64,000 bases of DNA, taken from the NCBI RefSeq assembly GCF_000429085.1, contig NZ_KE386847.1, positions 1,321 to 65,320 on the forward strand, read 5' to 3'. Shown in pieces: positions 50,431-58,189 of this stretch. Below the pieces are notes generated by a model. The model saw only the letters and a list, made by a program, of their open reading frames with translations, was not told the origin of the DNA and did no database searches. The stretch is from Streptomyces flavidovirens DSM 40150 (GTDB lineage Bacteria > Actinomycetota > Actinomycetes > Streptomycetales > Streptomycetaceae). Position 1 is the first letter of the stretch. Every line of letters begins with the position of its first letter. Made by a program: the position numbers and the translations under genes.

Positions 50431-52093
50431 CCTGGGTGGCCCGCTGGAGCGCCGCGAACTCCGGGTGGTGCAGGTCGAAGGCGGGCGACTCGGACCGGAT
50501 GCGGGGCAGGGTGACGAAGTTGTGGCGCGGCGGCGGGCAGGAGGTCGCCCACTCCAGCGAACGGCCGTAGCCCCACGGATCGTCGACGCCGACCTTCGTC
50601 CCGTACTTCGCCGTCTTCCAGAGGTTGTAGAGGAACGGCAGCGTGGACAGGCCGAGCAGGAACGCGCCGACGGAGGAGACGGTGTTGAGGAGCGTGAAGC
50701 CGTCGGCCGCCAGGTAGTCGGCGTACCGGCGCGGCATTCCCTCGGCGCCCAGCCAGTGCTGGACCAGGAACGTGGTGTGGAAGCCGATGAAGAGCGTCCA
50801 GAACTGGATCTTGCCGAGCCGCTCGTCGAGCATCTTGCCGGTGAACTTCGGCCACCAGAAGAAGAAACCGGCGAAGGTCGCGAAGACGACCGTGCCGAAG
50901 ACGACGTAGTGGAAGTGCGCCACCACGAAGTACGAGTCGGTGACGTGGAAGTCGAGCGGCGGTGAGGCCAGGATGACGCCGGTCAGGCCGCCGAAGAGGA
51001 AGCTCACCAGGAAGCCGACGGCCCACAGCATCGGCGTCTCGAAGGAGAGCGAGCCCTTGAGCATCGTCCCCGTCCAGTTGAAGAACTTCACGCCGGTCGG
51101 GACGGCGATGAGGAACGACATGAACGAGAAGAAGGGCAGCAGGACGGCGCCCGTCGCGAACATGTGGTGCGCCCAGACGACCAGCGAGAGCCCGGTGATG
51201 GCCATGGTCGCGCCGACCAGCATCACGTAACCGAAGATCGGCTTCCGTGAGAAGACCGGGATGATCTCGGTGATGATGCCGAAGAACGGCAGCGCGATGA
51301 TGTAGACCTCCGGATGGCCGAAGAACCAGAAGAGGTGCTGCCACAGCAGCGCCCCGCCGTTCCCGGCCTCGAAGACCACCGATCCGAACCGCCGGTCCGC
51401 CTCCAGGACCAGCAGCGCGGCCGCCAGCACGGGGAAGGCGACCAGCACCAGGATCGAGGTGAACAGGACATTCCAGGTGAAGACCGGCATACGGAACATG
51501 GTCATGCCGGGGGCGCGCATCCCGATGATGGTGGTCAGGAAGTTGACCGCGCCGAGGATCGTGCCGAAGCCGGAGAGCGCCAGACCCATGATCCACAGGT
51601 CGGCGCCGATGCCGGGGGACCGCTCCAGGCTGTTGAGCGGGGCGTAGGCGAACCAGCCGAAGTTCGCCGGGCCGCTGGGGACGAGCAGCGAGCCGAGGAC
51701 GATGAGGCCGCCGAAGAGGAACAGCCAGTACGAGAGCATGTTCAGCCGGGGGAACGCGACGTCGGGCGCGCCGATCTGGAGCGGCATGATCTCGTTGGCG
51801 AAGCCGGCGAAGGTCGGGGTCGCGAAGAGCAGCAGCATGATCGTGCCGTGCATGGTGAAGGCCTGGTTGAACTCGTTGTTGCTCATGAGCTGGAGCCCCG
51901 GCCTGGCCAGCTCGGCGCGCATCATCAGCGCCATCAGCCCGGCCACCAGGAAGAAGACGAACGACGTGATCAGGTAGAGATGCCCGATCTTCTTGTGGTC
52001 CGTGGTCGTCAGCCAGTCCACGGCCACGCGGCCGGGCCGCCGCTCCCGTCCGGGCCCCGCGACCGCCGTGGCGGTGTCCGTCTGCGTTCCCAT
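50363..52093 (-). CDS. ctaD: Cytochrome c oxidase subunit I
   Basis: 576 residues from the ATG at 52093 (GGGGAG 8 nt upstream). All heme/copper ligands are recognisable: TMHGTIMLLL, FGHPEVYIIALPFFG (His-Tyr crosslink region), VWAHHMFATG and VAHFHYVVFGT, in a 12-helix protein. It belongs to the aa3-type terminal oxidase that reduces oxygen. No ctaC, ctaE, ctaF or qcr genes lie nearby, so this is an isolated copy, probably a second ctaD. The C-terminal 40 residues overlap the WYL regulator gene in antisense. Confidence 0.95.
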   Translation of the reverse strand: MGTQTDTATAVAGPGRERRPGRVAVDWLTTTDHKKIGHLYLITSFVFFLVAGLMALMMRAELARPGLQLMSNNEFNQAFTMHGTIMLLLFATPTFAGFANEIMPLQIGAPDVAFPRLNMLSYWLFLFGGLIVLGSLLVPSGPANFGWFAYAPLNSLERSPGIGADLWIMGLALSGFGTILGAVNFLTTIIGMRAPGMTMFRMPVFTWNVLFTSILVLVAFPVLAAALLVLEADRRFGSVVFEAGNGGALLWQHLFWFFGHPEVYIIALPFFGIITEIIPVFSRKPIFGYVMLVGATMAITGLSLVVWAHHMFATGAVLLPFFSFMSFLIAVPTGVKFFNWTGTMLKGSLSFETPMLWAVGFLVSFLFGGLTGVILASPPLDFHVTDSYFVVAHFHYVVFGTVVFATFAGFFFWWPKFTGKMLDERLGKIQFWTLFIGFHTTFLVQHWLGAEGMPRRYADYLAADGFTLLNTVSSVGAFLLGLSTLPFLYNLWKTAKYGTKVGVDDPWGYGRSLEWATSCPPPRHNFVTLPRIRSESPAFDLHHPEFAALQRATQVKPAPLDPERARGDHGPTGSAP

Positions 52094-52534
52094 CGCTGTG
52101 CTCCCCTCGGGCTTCAGGTAGCAGGCTGCGGACACATGATGCTCGCGCCGGACCCCGGTCCGACAGGGTGCGTACGTCGACGGATACGCCATCGGGGCTG
52201 CGGCATGCACGCTGCCCGGTGCGGATTCTGTGGCGGAAACGTGAATTCGCGACGGCCCGTCAGGTTTTCTCGGCGGACTCGCCGGGGAATAGCGGGGGAG
52301 CGCACTCGGGGGCGCCGGGAATGAATTAAGAACCTGCTATTGCGTGATCATTCCAGAGGTGTGCAATTAACCTTCCACGGGTACCCGACTGCCCTTTCGG
52401 GTGAAGGAGTTCATGCCAAACGCCTGTCGTGATCCTGTGACACAAGTGTGACCGCCGAGGTATCTGGGGGCGGTGACACACAGCTCGGCCCCCCACGCTT
52501 CCTTCCCCGTCCCCGGCGGCCTACGGTGAGTCCC
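52094..52534. other. Intergenic region between ctaD and the I78 inhibitor gene (441 bp)
   Basis: Unusually AT-rich between about 52317 and 52375. GGAATGA (52318-52324) and TCATTCC (52348-52354) form an inverted repeat with a 23-nt loop. A 12-codon ORF with a good ribosome-binding site lies at 52413. TACGGT at 52522-52527 is the predicted -10 of the I78 gene. The ctaD promoter must lie at the left end but is not clear. Confidence 0.5.
52413..52451 (+). CDS. Candidate leader peptide MPNACRDPVTQV
   Basis: 12 codons, ATG to TGA, with AAGGAG 5 nt before the ATG. It lies about 84 nt upstream of the I78 gene and points the same way. It contains one Cys and one Arg codon (TGT, CGT) with less biased third positions than genes here. 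It could be a leader peptide, or chance; the downstream gene appears to have its own promoter. Confidence 0.3.
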   Translation: MPNACRDPVTQV

Positions 52535-52750
52535 ATGGCACCTCTACCTACCCCTTCCGAACAGCCCGACGACGCCCCTGAGGCGTACGTCGGCCTCGAA
52601 GCGACCAGCGCGGAGCGGCTGGCCCGAGAGCGGGGCTGGACCACCGTCAGGGCGCTTCCGCCGGGTTCGATCATCACCATGGAGTACCTGGTGGGCCGCC
52701 TCAACTTCGAGGTCGAGGACAACACCGTCATCCGCTGCTGGAAGGGCTGA
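52535..52750 (+). CDS. Peptidase inhibitor I78-family-like small protein
   Basis: 71 residues. The C-terminal half WTTVRALPPGSIITMEYLVGRLNFEVEDNTVIRCWKG has the pattern R-x-x-x-PG-x-x-(T/I)M-(D/E)Y-x-x-x-RLN-(V/F) of the I78 inhibitor family. There is no signal peptide, so any target protease would be internal, or the fold serves another purpose. TACGGT at 52522-52527 is 7 nt before the ATG: leaderless. A very strong hairpin follows. Confidence 0.75.
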   Translation: MAPLPTPSEQPDDAPEAYVGLEATSAERLARERGWTTVRALPPGSIITMEYLVGRLNFEVEDNTVIRCWKG

Positions 52751-52790
52751 CCGGACGCGACCGAACCCGGACAGGACCGAACCCGGACAC

Positions 52791-52838
52791 GACGAAGGCC
52801 CCGGCGGGCTCTGGTGTGAGCCCGCCGGGGCCTTCGTC
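52791..52838. terminator. Bidirectional terminator, 21-bp stem
   Basis: Perfect inverted repeat 52791-52811 / 52818-52838 with loop TGGTGT, between the convergent I78 and PAP2 genes. Confidence 0.9.
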
Positions 52839-52885
52839 ATGCGGGGCGAGGCCTGTGCGTACCGTCCCCGCGTCCTGCGGGCGGG

Positions 52886-53923
52886 TCAGCCGCCGGCCAC
52901 CGGCCGGGGCGACGAGCCGGGGCGCGCCGCGCCCGTACGGTCCGGGTGCGGCGCGCGACGGCCGCCCGCCGGTGTGACGGCGACCCGCTCAGGGCGGACC
53001 TGGTGGGGCCGCTGGGTGAGGTGAACGGCGGTCCTCGTGCTGCCCGTGGAGCGGCCACTGCCCGCGCCCACCGGCTCGCGGGCCGGCTTGCCGTCCTGAG
53101 CGGTGCTGCGGGCGGTGGGGTGGCGCTGCGGGAACAGGGCCGGGGACAGGCGGCCGCCGGCCGGTGCGGGCCGCGTGGCGCCGAGCCTGCGACGTGCCCG
53201 CCAGACCTCGCGCACCGCGAAGACCCAGGCTTCGGTGCGGCCGATCAGCGGCTCGAACCAGGGCAGGCTCAGCAGGATCAGCAGCCCCGCGGCCCAGCCG
53301 AGCAGCACGTCGCTCACCCAGTGCGTGCCCAGGTACACGGTGGTCGCGCCGACGCCCAGGGCGACGACGGCGGAGAGCACCGAAAGCCAGCGCCTGGCCC
53401 TCGGGGTGGTGGCCAGGTAGGCCAGGATGCCCCAGGTGACCACGGCGTTGGCGGTGTGACCGGAAGGAAATATATCGCCGCCGGCGAACATCTCGGCCGA
53501 GCCGATCTCCGTCGCGTAGTGCGGACCGAGGCGGCCGAGGCCGAGCTTGACCGCGCCCACCGTCACGTTCAGCAGGAGGAGCGAGGCGCCCAGCGTCAGC
53601 AGCGGGCGCAGTGTGTGCTGGCGCCAGGAGCGCCAGCCCAGCCAGGCCGCCACCATCACGGCGGTGGGGCCGCGCTGCCCGAGCACCACGAAGTAGTCCA
53701 GGAAGGCATGGAGTTGTGGCCACTGCTCGTACGGCCGGAACAGCATGATCTTCCAGTCGAGGGCCACCAGCCAGGACGTGATCAGCACGGCCCAGACGAT
53801 GGCGATGTAGAACGCCAGCGTCGAACCGAAGAGAGCCGTACGGGTACGGCTCATGCCGGGGATCTCTATCTTCGGCGGCTCCGGTTCCCGGTCCAGCCGG
53901 GCAAAGATTCGGTCGGTACGCAC
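52886..53923 (-). CDS. PAP2-family membrane phosphatase
   Basis: 345 residues from the GTG at 53923. Six membrane helices; PAP2 motifs KLGLGRLGPHY (variant of K-x6-RP), FPSGHTAN and YLGTHWVSDVLLG provide the active-site Arg, His and His/Asp. Substrates are lipid phosphates or undecaprenyl pyrophosphate. The last 110 residues are a Pro/Arg/Gly-rich soluble tail, unusual in length. TAACGT (53936-53931) sits 7 nt before the GTG, so the mRNA is probably leaderless. Confidence 0.88.
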   Translation of the reverse strand: MRTDRIFARLDREPEPPKIEIPGMSRTRTALFGSTLAFYIAIVWAVLITSWLVALDWKIMLFRPYEQWPQLHAFLDYFVVLGQRGPTAVMVAAWLGWRSWRQHTLRPLLTLGASLLLLNVTVGAVKLGLGRLGPHYATEIGSAEMFAGGDIFPSGHTANAVVTWGILAYLATTPRARRWLSVLSAVVALGVGATTVYLGTHWVSDVLLGWAAGLLILLSLPWFEPLIGRTEAWVFAVREVWRARRRLGATRPAPAGGRLSPALFPQRHPTARSTAQDGKPAREPVGAGSGRSTGSTRTAVHLTQRPHQVRPERVAVTPAGGRRAPHPDRTGAARPGSSPRPVAGG

Positions 53924-54381
53924 TGAATCGACGTTACAGCGGGTGCGTGAGAAGCCCGGCCCATCCGGCACCTTTGTGATGACGATGTGATGTGGGGTGT
54001 GTCTCATCGAGGGCCTGATTTCCGGCCGTTCGGGAATGCGGGGCGGCCGGATGCGCAATTCATTCGGAGGCCCGCTCGTAAGAGTGAATGCGCTCCGACG
54101 AATTGGGTTCATCGGAACTCAACATGGAATTTCCCGCTCCCTCATGCGGCCCTCAAGATCACTGGCGGGCCGCCGGCCGGTCTCCAGGCCGGCCCCCGGC
54201 GACGTGGCGCACGCCACACCCCGCCGCCCGCCCCATGAGAGGTGCACCACGCGGCACGGGTGTGAACTCGCGTACTCTGACGGCTCACTCGCCCGTCGAT
54301 GCCGGGCCCGCAGGGACGTTGGACAACGCCGTTCCCGCCGGTCCGCCGAGCGCGAGGGATGCGCCACTGGGAGGGACGTAC
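53924..54381. other. Intergenic region between PAP2 and the MFS gene (458 bp)
   Basis: Divergent promoter region. The part from about 53980 to 54130 is less GC-rich than the surroundings, but I find no ORF with a ribosome-binding site and no strong inverted repeat. The GGGAGGG site of the MFS gene is at the right end. Confidence 0.4.
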
Positions 54382-56151
54382 ATGTCAGGGACGACCACGG
54401 CCGGAACACAGCGGTCTGCGGGCGCCCCCGGGCACCGGCCGGGTGTGAAGGCCGCGAGGGACGTGAAGGCCGCGAGAGACGTGAAGGCCGCGAAGGGTGC
54501 GAAAGCCGCGACGGGTGCGAAAGCCGCCAGGGGTGTGAAGGCCGTGAAGGCCGGCCCCCGCAACCGGTGGGCCGTGCTGGTCGTCCTGTGCGTCAGCCTG
54601 CTGCTGGTCGCTCTCGACGCGACGATCCTGCACATCGCCGTCCCGGCCGTCTCCGAGGACCTGCGCCCCGGCGCGATGGAACTGCTCTGGATCGTCGACG
54701 CCTATCCGCTGGTCTGCGCCTCGCTGCTGATCCTCTTCGGCACGCTCGGCGACCGCGTCGGGCGCCGCCGCGTCCTGCTGCTCGGTTACGGACTCTTCGG
54801 CGGCGCGTCCGCGCTGGCCGCCTTCGCCGACGGCCCGCACGTCCTCATCGCGGCCCGCGCGCTGCTCGGCGTCGGCGGCGCGATGATCATGCCCGCGACG
54901 CTGTCGATCCTCCGCCAGGTCTTCCCCGACCGCCGCGAGCGCGCCGTCGCCATCGGCATCTGGACCGCGGTCGCGGCCATAGGCGCCGCCACCGGGCCGG
55001 TGCTCGGTGGCTTCCTCATCCAGCACTTCTGGTGGGGATCGGTCTTCCTCATCAACATCCCGCTGATGGCACTGATCCTGCCGGCCGGCCGCTGGCTGCT
55101 GCCGGAGTCACGGGGGAGCGGCCAGGGCCCCTGGGACGTGCTCGGCGCGCTGATGGCGGCGGCCGGTGTGCTCGGCGTGGTCCTCGGCGTGAAGCGGGTC
55201 GGCGGCGGCGAGGGCATCGCCGACGCCAGGACGCTGCTGCCGCTGCTCGTCGGCTCCGCGCTGCTCGTCCTGTTCGTACGGCGGCAAAGGACGCGGAGTC
55301 AGCCGCTCGTCGACGTCACGCTGTTCGCCAGGCCCGCCTTCTCCACGTCCGTCGGATGCATCGTCCTGGCGATGCTGGCGCTGGTCGGCCTGGAGCTGAT
55401 CGCCGTCCAGTACCTCCAACTGGTGCTCGAACTGAGCCCGCTGGAGACCGGACTGCGGCTGCTGCCGCTGACCTTCGCCGCGATGGCGGCCGGTGCCACC
55501 GGTTCGTACACCCTCCAGCGTGTCGGCCCGCGCGCCATGGTCTCGTCCGGCTTCACGCTGACCGCCGCGGCCGTGCTCGTACTGACCCTGATGGGGCAGC
55601 ACGACCGGCCCGCGCTGCTGACCGCGGGCTTCGTGCTGCTCGGCTTCGGGCTCCAGACCACGCTCTTCGGGGCGTACGAGTCGATGCTGAGCGAGGCCCC
55701 GGCCGAGCACGCGGGCGGCGCCGCCGCCATCGGCGAGACGTCTTACCAGCTCGGCGCCGGCATGGGCATCGCCCTGCTCGGCAGCGTCATGAACGCCGCG
55801 TACGCCCCCGGAGTCGCCGCGATCCCCGGCGTCTCCACGGCGGACAGCGCGGGCGCGGCGAACTCGCTCGGCGAGGCGTACACGGTTGCGTCCCAGATCG
55901 GCGGGCCGGCCGGGGAGGCGCTGCGTTCCACCGCGCGGCACGCCTTTGTGCACGGCCTGCACGTGACGCTCTTCGTCAGCGCCGGGCTGCTGCTGCTCGG
56001 CGCGCTGGCGGCGCTGAGACTGCCCCGGCTGATGGACTGCGGTGCGCGGGACGACGAGAAGGAGCCGGTGCGCGACAATTCGCCGCAGGTGAAGATCCCG
56101 GCGTGCCGGGAGCACGCCGGGCGGGCCGGGTCTGGACGGGCCGCGCGCTGA
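54382..56151 (+). CDS. MFS drug-efflux transporter, DHA2 (14-TM) family
   Basis: 589 residues from the ATG at 54382 (GGGAGGG upstream). Residues about 20-58 are six repeats of the type (V/A)KAA(R/K/T)(D/G), a Lys/Ala-rich cytoplasmic head. The transporter follows: ALDATILHIAVPAVSEDL (motif D1), GTLGDRVGRRRVLLLG (motif A), GVGGAMIMPATLSILR (motif B/C region) and GPVLGGFLIQHFWWGSVFLINIP (motif C), typical of EmrB/SmvA-like proton antiporters. It likely exports cationic or antimicrobial compounds; no adjacent TetR gene is present. Confidence 0.92.
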   Translation: MSGTTTAGTQRSAGAPGHRPGVKAARDVKAARDVKAAKGAKAATGAKAARGVKAVKAGPRNRWAVLVVLCVSLLLVALDATILHIAVPAVSEDLRPGAMELLWIVDAYPLVCASLLILFGTLGDRVGRRRVLLLGYGLFGGASALAAFADGPHVLIAARALLGVGGAMIMPATLSILRQVFPDRRERAVAIGIWTAVAAIGAATGPVLGGFLIQHFWWGSVFLINIPLMALILPAGRWLLPESRGSGQGPWDVLGALMAAAGVLGVVLGVKRVGGGEGIADARTLLPLLVGSALLVLFVRRQRTRSQPLVDVTLFARPAFSTSVGCIVLAMLALVGLELIAVQYLQLVLELSPLETGLRLLPLTFAAMAAGATGSYTLQRVGPRAMVSSGFTLTAAAVLVLTLMGQHDRPALLTAGFVLLGFGLQTTLFGAYESMLSEAPAEHAGGAAAIGETSYQLGAGMGIALLGSVMNAAYAPGVAAIPGVSTADSAGAANSLGEAYTVASQIGGPAGEALRSTARHAFVHGLHVTLFVSAGLLLLGALAALRLPRLMDCGARDDEKEPVRDNSPQVKIPACREHAGRAGSGRAAR

Positions 56152-56170
56152 ACCCGTAACGTCGGCCGCG

Positions 56171-56189
56171 AGCAGTAATTACCACTGCT
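56171..56189. promoter_or_regulatory. Inverted repeat before the acyl-CoA dehydrogenase gene
   Basis: AGCAGT-AATTACC-ACTGCT, followed directly by AGTTTTACGCAGCTTTACGC. The repeat abuts TAGTTT (56189-56194), a possible -10. It could be an operator, or a weak terminator of the MFS gene. Confidence 0.4.
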
Positions 56190-56244
56190 AGTTTTACGCA
56201 GCTTTACGCGCCACGTGAGCCGAGCAGCCGCCGGAGGGCCAGGA

Positions 56245-57444
56245 ATGTCCATCACTTCGAAGCCTCAGCAGCTTCCGCCGTTCGACCCCGGCGACCCGAT
56301 CGGCATCGACGATCTGCTGGCCCCCGAAGACCTCGCCATCCGCGAGACCGTACGCACCTGGGCCGCCGACCGCGTCCTGCCGCACATCGCCGACTGGTAC
56401 GAGCGCGGCGAACTCCCCGGCATCCGCGAACTGGCCCGCGAGCTCGGCTCGATCGGCGCCCTCGGCATGTCCCTCGACGGTTACGGCTGCGCGGGCGCCT
56501 CCGCCGTCCAGTACGGCCTGGCCTGCCTGGAGCTGGAGGCCGCCGACTCCGGCATCCGCTCGCTGGTCTCCGTACAGGGCTCGCTCGCCATGTACGCCAT
56601 CCACCGCTTCGGCTCCGAGGAGCAGAAGCAGCGCTGGCTGCCCGGCATGGCCGCGGGCGAGATCATCGGCTGCTTCGGCCTGACCGAGCCCGACCACGGC
56701 TCCGACCCGGCCGGGATGCGGACGTACGCCAAGAAGGACGGCACCGACTGGATGCTGACGGGCCGCAAGATGTGGATCACGAACGGGTCGGTCGCGGGGG
56801 TCGCCGTCGTCTGGGCGCAGACGGGCGACGGGATCCGCGGATTCGTCGTACCGACCGACGCTCCCGGCTTCTCGGCGCCCGAGATCAAGCACAAGTGGTC
56901 CCTGCGCGCCTCGGTCACCAGCGAGCTGGTCCTGGACGAGGTGCGGCTGCCGGCCGACGCCGTACTGCCGGACGTCACGGGGCTCAAGGGGCCGCTGAGC
57001 TGCCTGAGTCACGCGCGGTACGGAATCGTGTGGGGCGCGATGGGCGCCGCCCGCGCCAGCTTCGAGGCAGCGGTCGACTACGCGAAGACGCGTGAGCAGT
57101 TCGGCAAGCCGATCGGCGGCTTCCAGCTCACCCAGGCCAAGCTCGCCGACATGGCGGTCGAACTCCACAAGGGCATCCTGCTCGCCCACCACCTGGGGCA
57201 GCGCATGGACGCGGGGCGGCTGCGGCCCGAGCAGGTCAGCTTCGGCAAGCTCAACAACGTGCGGGAGGCGATCGAGATCTGCCGCACGAGCAGGACGATT
57301 CTCGGCGCGAACGGGATCTCGCTGGAGTACCCGGTGATGCGGCACGCGACGAACCTCGAATCGGTGCTCACCTACGAGGGCACCGTCGAAATGCATCAGC
57401 TCGTACTGGGCAAGGCGCTCACCGGCCTGGATGCCTTCCGGTGA
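56245..57444 (+). CDS. Acyl-CoA dehydrogenase, glutaryl-CoA dehydrogenase-like
   Basis: 399 residues from the ATG at 56245 (GGAGG upstream). FAD motifs GCFGLTEPDHGSDPAGM and MWITNGSVAG; the C-terminal YEGTVEMHQLVLGKALTG places the catalytic Glu as in glutaryl-CoA dehydrogenase. It likely oxidises glutaryl-CoA or a related acyl-CoA from lysine/tryptophan catabolism; no electron-transfer or CoA-ligase gene is adjacent. Ends 13 bp from the convergent sflA gene. Confidence 0.9.
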   Translation: MSITSKPQQLPPFDPGDPIGIDDLLAPEDLAIRETVRTWAADRVLPHIADWYERGELPGIRELARELGSIGALGMSLDGYGCAGASAVQYGLACLELEAADSGIRSLVSVQGSLAMYAIHRFGSEEQKQRWLPGMAAGEIIGCFGLTEPDHGSDPAGMRTYAKKDGTDWMLTGRKMWITNGSVAGVAVVWAQTGDGIRGFVVPTDAPGFSAPEIKHKWSLRASVTSELVLDEVRLPADAVLPDVTGLKGPLSCLSHARYGIVWGAMGAARASFEAAVDYAKTREQFGKPIGGFQLTQAKLADMAVELHKGILLAHHLGQRMDAGRLRPEQVSFGKLNNVREAIEICRTSRTILGANGISLEYPVMRHATNLESVLTYEGTVEMHQLVLGKALTGLDAFR

Positions 57445-57457
57445 GCGGCCCCGCCCA

Positions 57458-57898
57458 TTAGCTCTGGTTGAAGAAGCCGTGCGTGTCGCGGCCCGCGGCC
57501 TCACCGCTGACGACCTCGGTGTCGGCCGGGCTCAGCAGGAAGACCCGGTTCGCGACGCGCTCGATCGATCCGCGCAGGCCGAAGGTCAGGCCGGCGGCGA
57601 AGTCGACGATGCGCTTGGCGTCGGAGGGCTCCATGGACGTGAGGTTCATGATGACCGGGACGCCGTCCCGGAACAGCTCGCCGATGCCACGCGCGTCCCG
57701 GAACCCGTCCGGGGTGACCGTGGCGATTCTGGGGCTCTTGTCGTCGGCGGACTCGGAGACCGCCTTGACCCGCGGGTCCGTGACCCAGGGCTCGGCGCTC
57801 TCGTTGCTTCCCTCGGCGTACTCGTCGTCGTAGTAGCGGTCGTCGTCGCTGTCCTCGACGAGCCCGAGCCAGGCACTGGCCTTGCGCACCGATCCCAT
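57458..57898 (-). CDS. sflA: SepF-like protein SflA
   Basis: 146 residues from the ATG at 57898, with AAGGAGG upstream. The N-terminus MGSVRKASAWLGLVEDSDDDRYY resembles the membrane-targeting end of SepF, followed by an acidic linker; the SepF domain (PRIATVTPDGFRDARGIGELFRDGVPVIMNLTSMEPSDAKRIVDFAAGLTFGLRGSIERVANRVFLLSP) is complete. S. coelicolor SflA (SCO1749 by memory) is a SepF paralogue affecting cell-division placement. The main sepF sits in the division cluster, so this copy is judged the paralogue by its neighbours. Confidence 0.9.
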   Translation of the reverse strand: MGSVRKASAWLGLVEDSDDDRYYDDEYAEGSNESAEPWVTDPRVKAVSESADDKSPRIATVTPDGFRDARGIGELFRDGVPVIMNLTSMEPSDAKRIVDFAAGLTFGLRGSIERVANRVFLLSPADTEVVSGEAAGRDTHGFFNQS

Positions 57899-58189
57899 GG
57901 GACGCCTCCTTTCACCGCGGTCGGTCTGTGTACCGCTCCCCCTATCGTCGTCCATCATGCGGATTACGCGCCAAGTGGATAGCCACCGCGCAGGCGATTC
58001 GTGACGGTACTGGTGCAGAACTTGTGGCGATTCGTCAAGGTTCCTACTGCATCAGGCTGCTGACAGAGTGAAAAATACGACCGTCGGGCCACACGGGTGA
58101 TGAGGGGGACGGACGGGTGAACAGGAGGTCGCCCAAGTCGCCTCGATACGATGCGGGCCGCACCGTCTCACGACTCCTGGGGGAGCGCC

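Noticed and set aside
54445..54560. Direct repeats as a mobile or CRISPR element
   Set aside because: They are in frame inside the MFS gene and code for a repeated hexapeptide.
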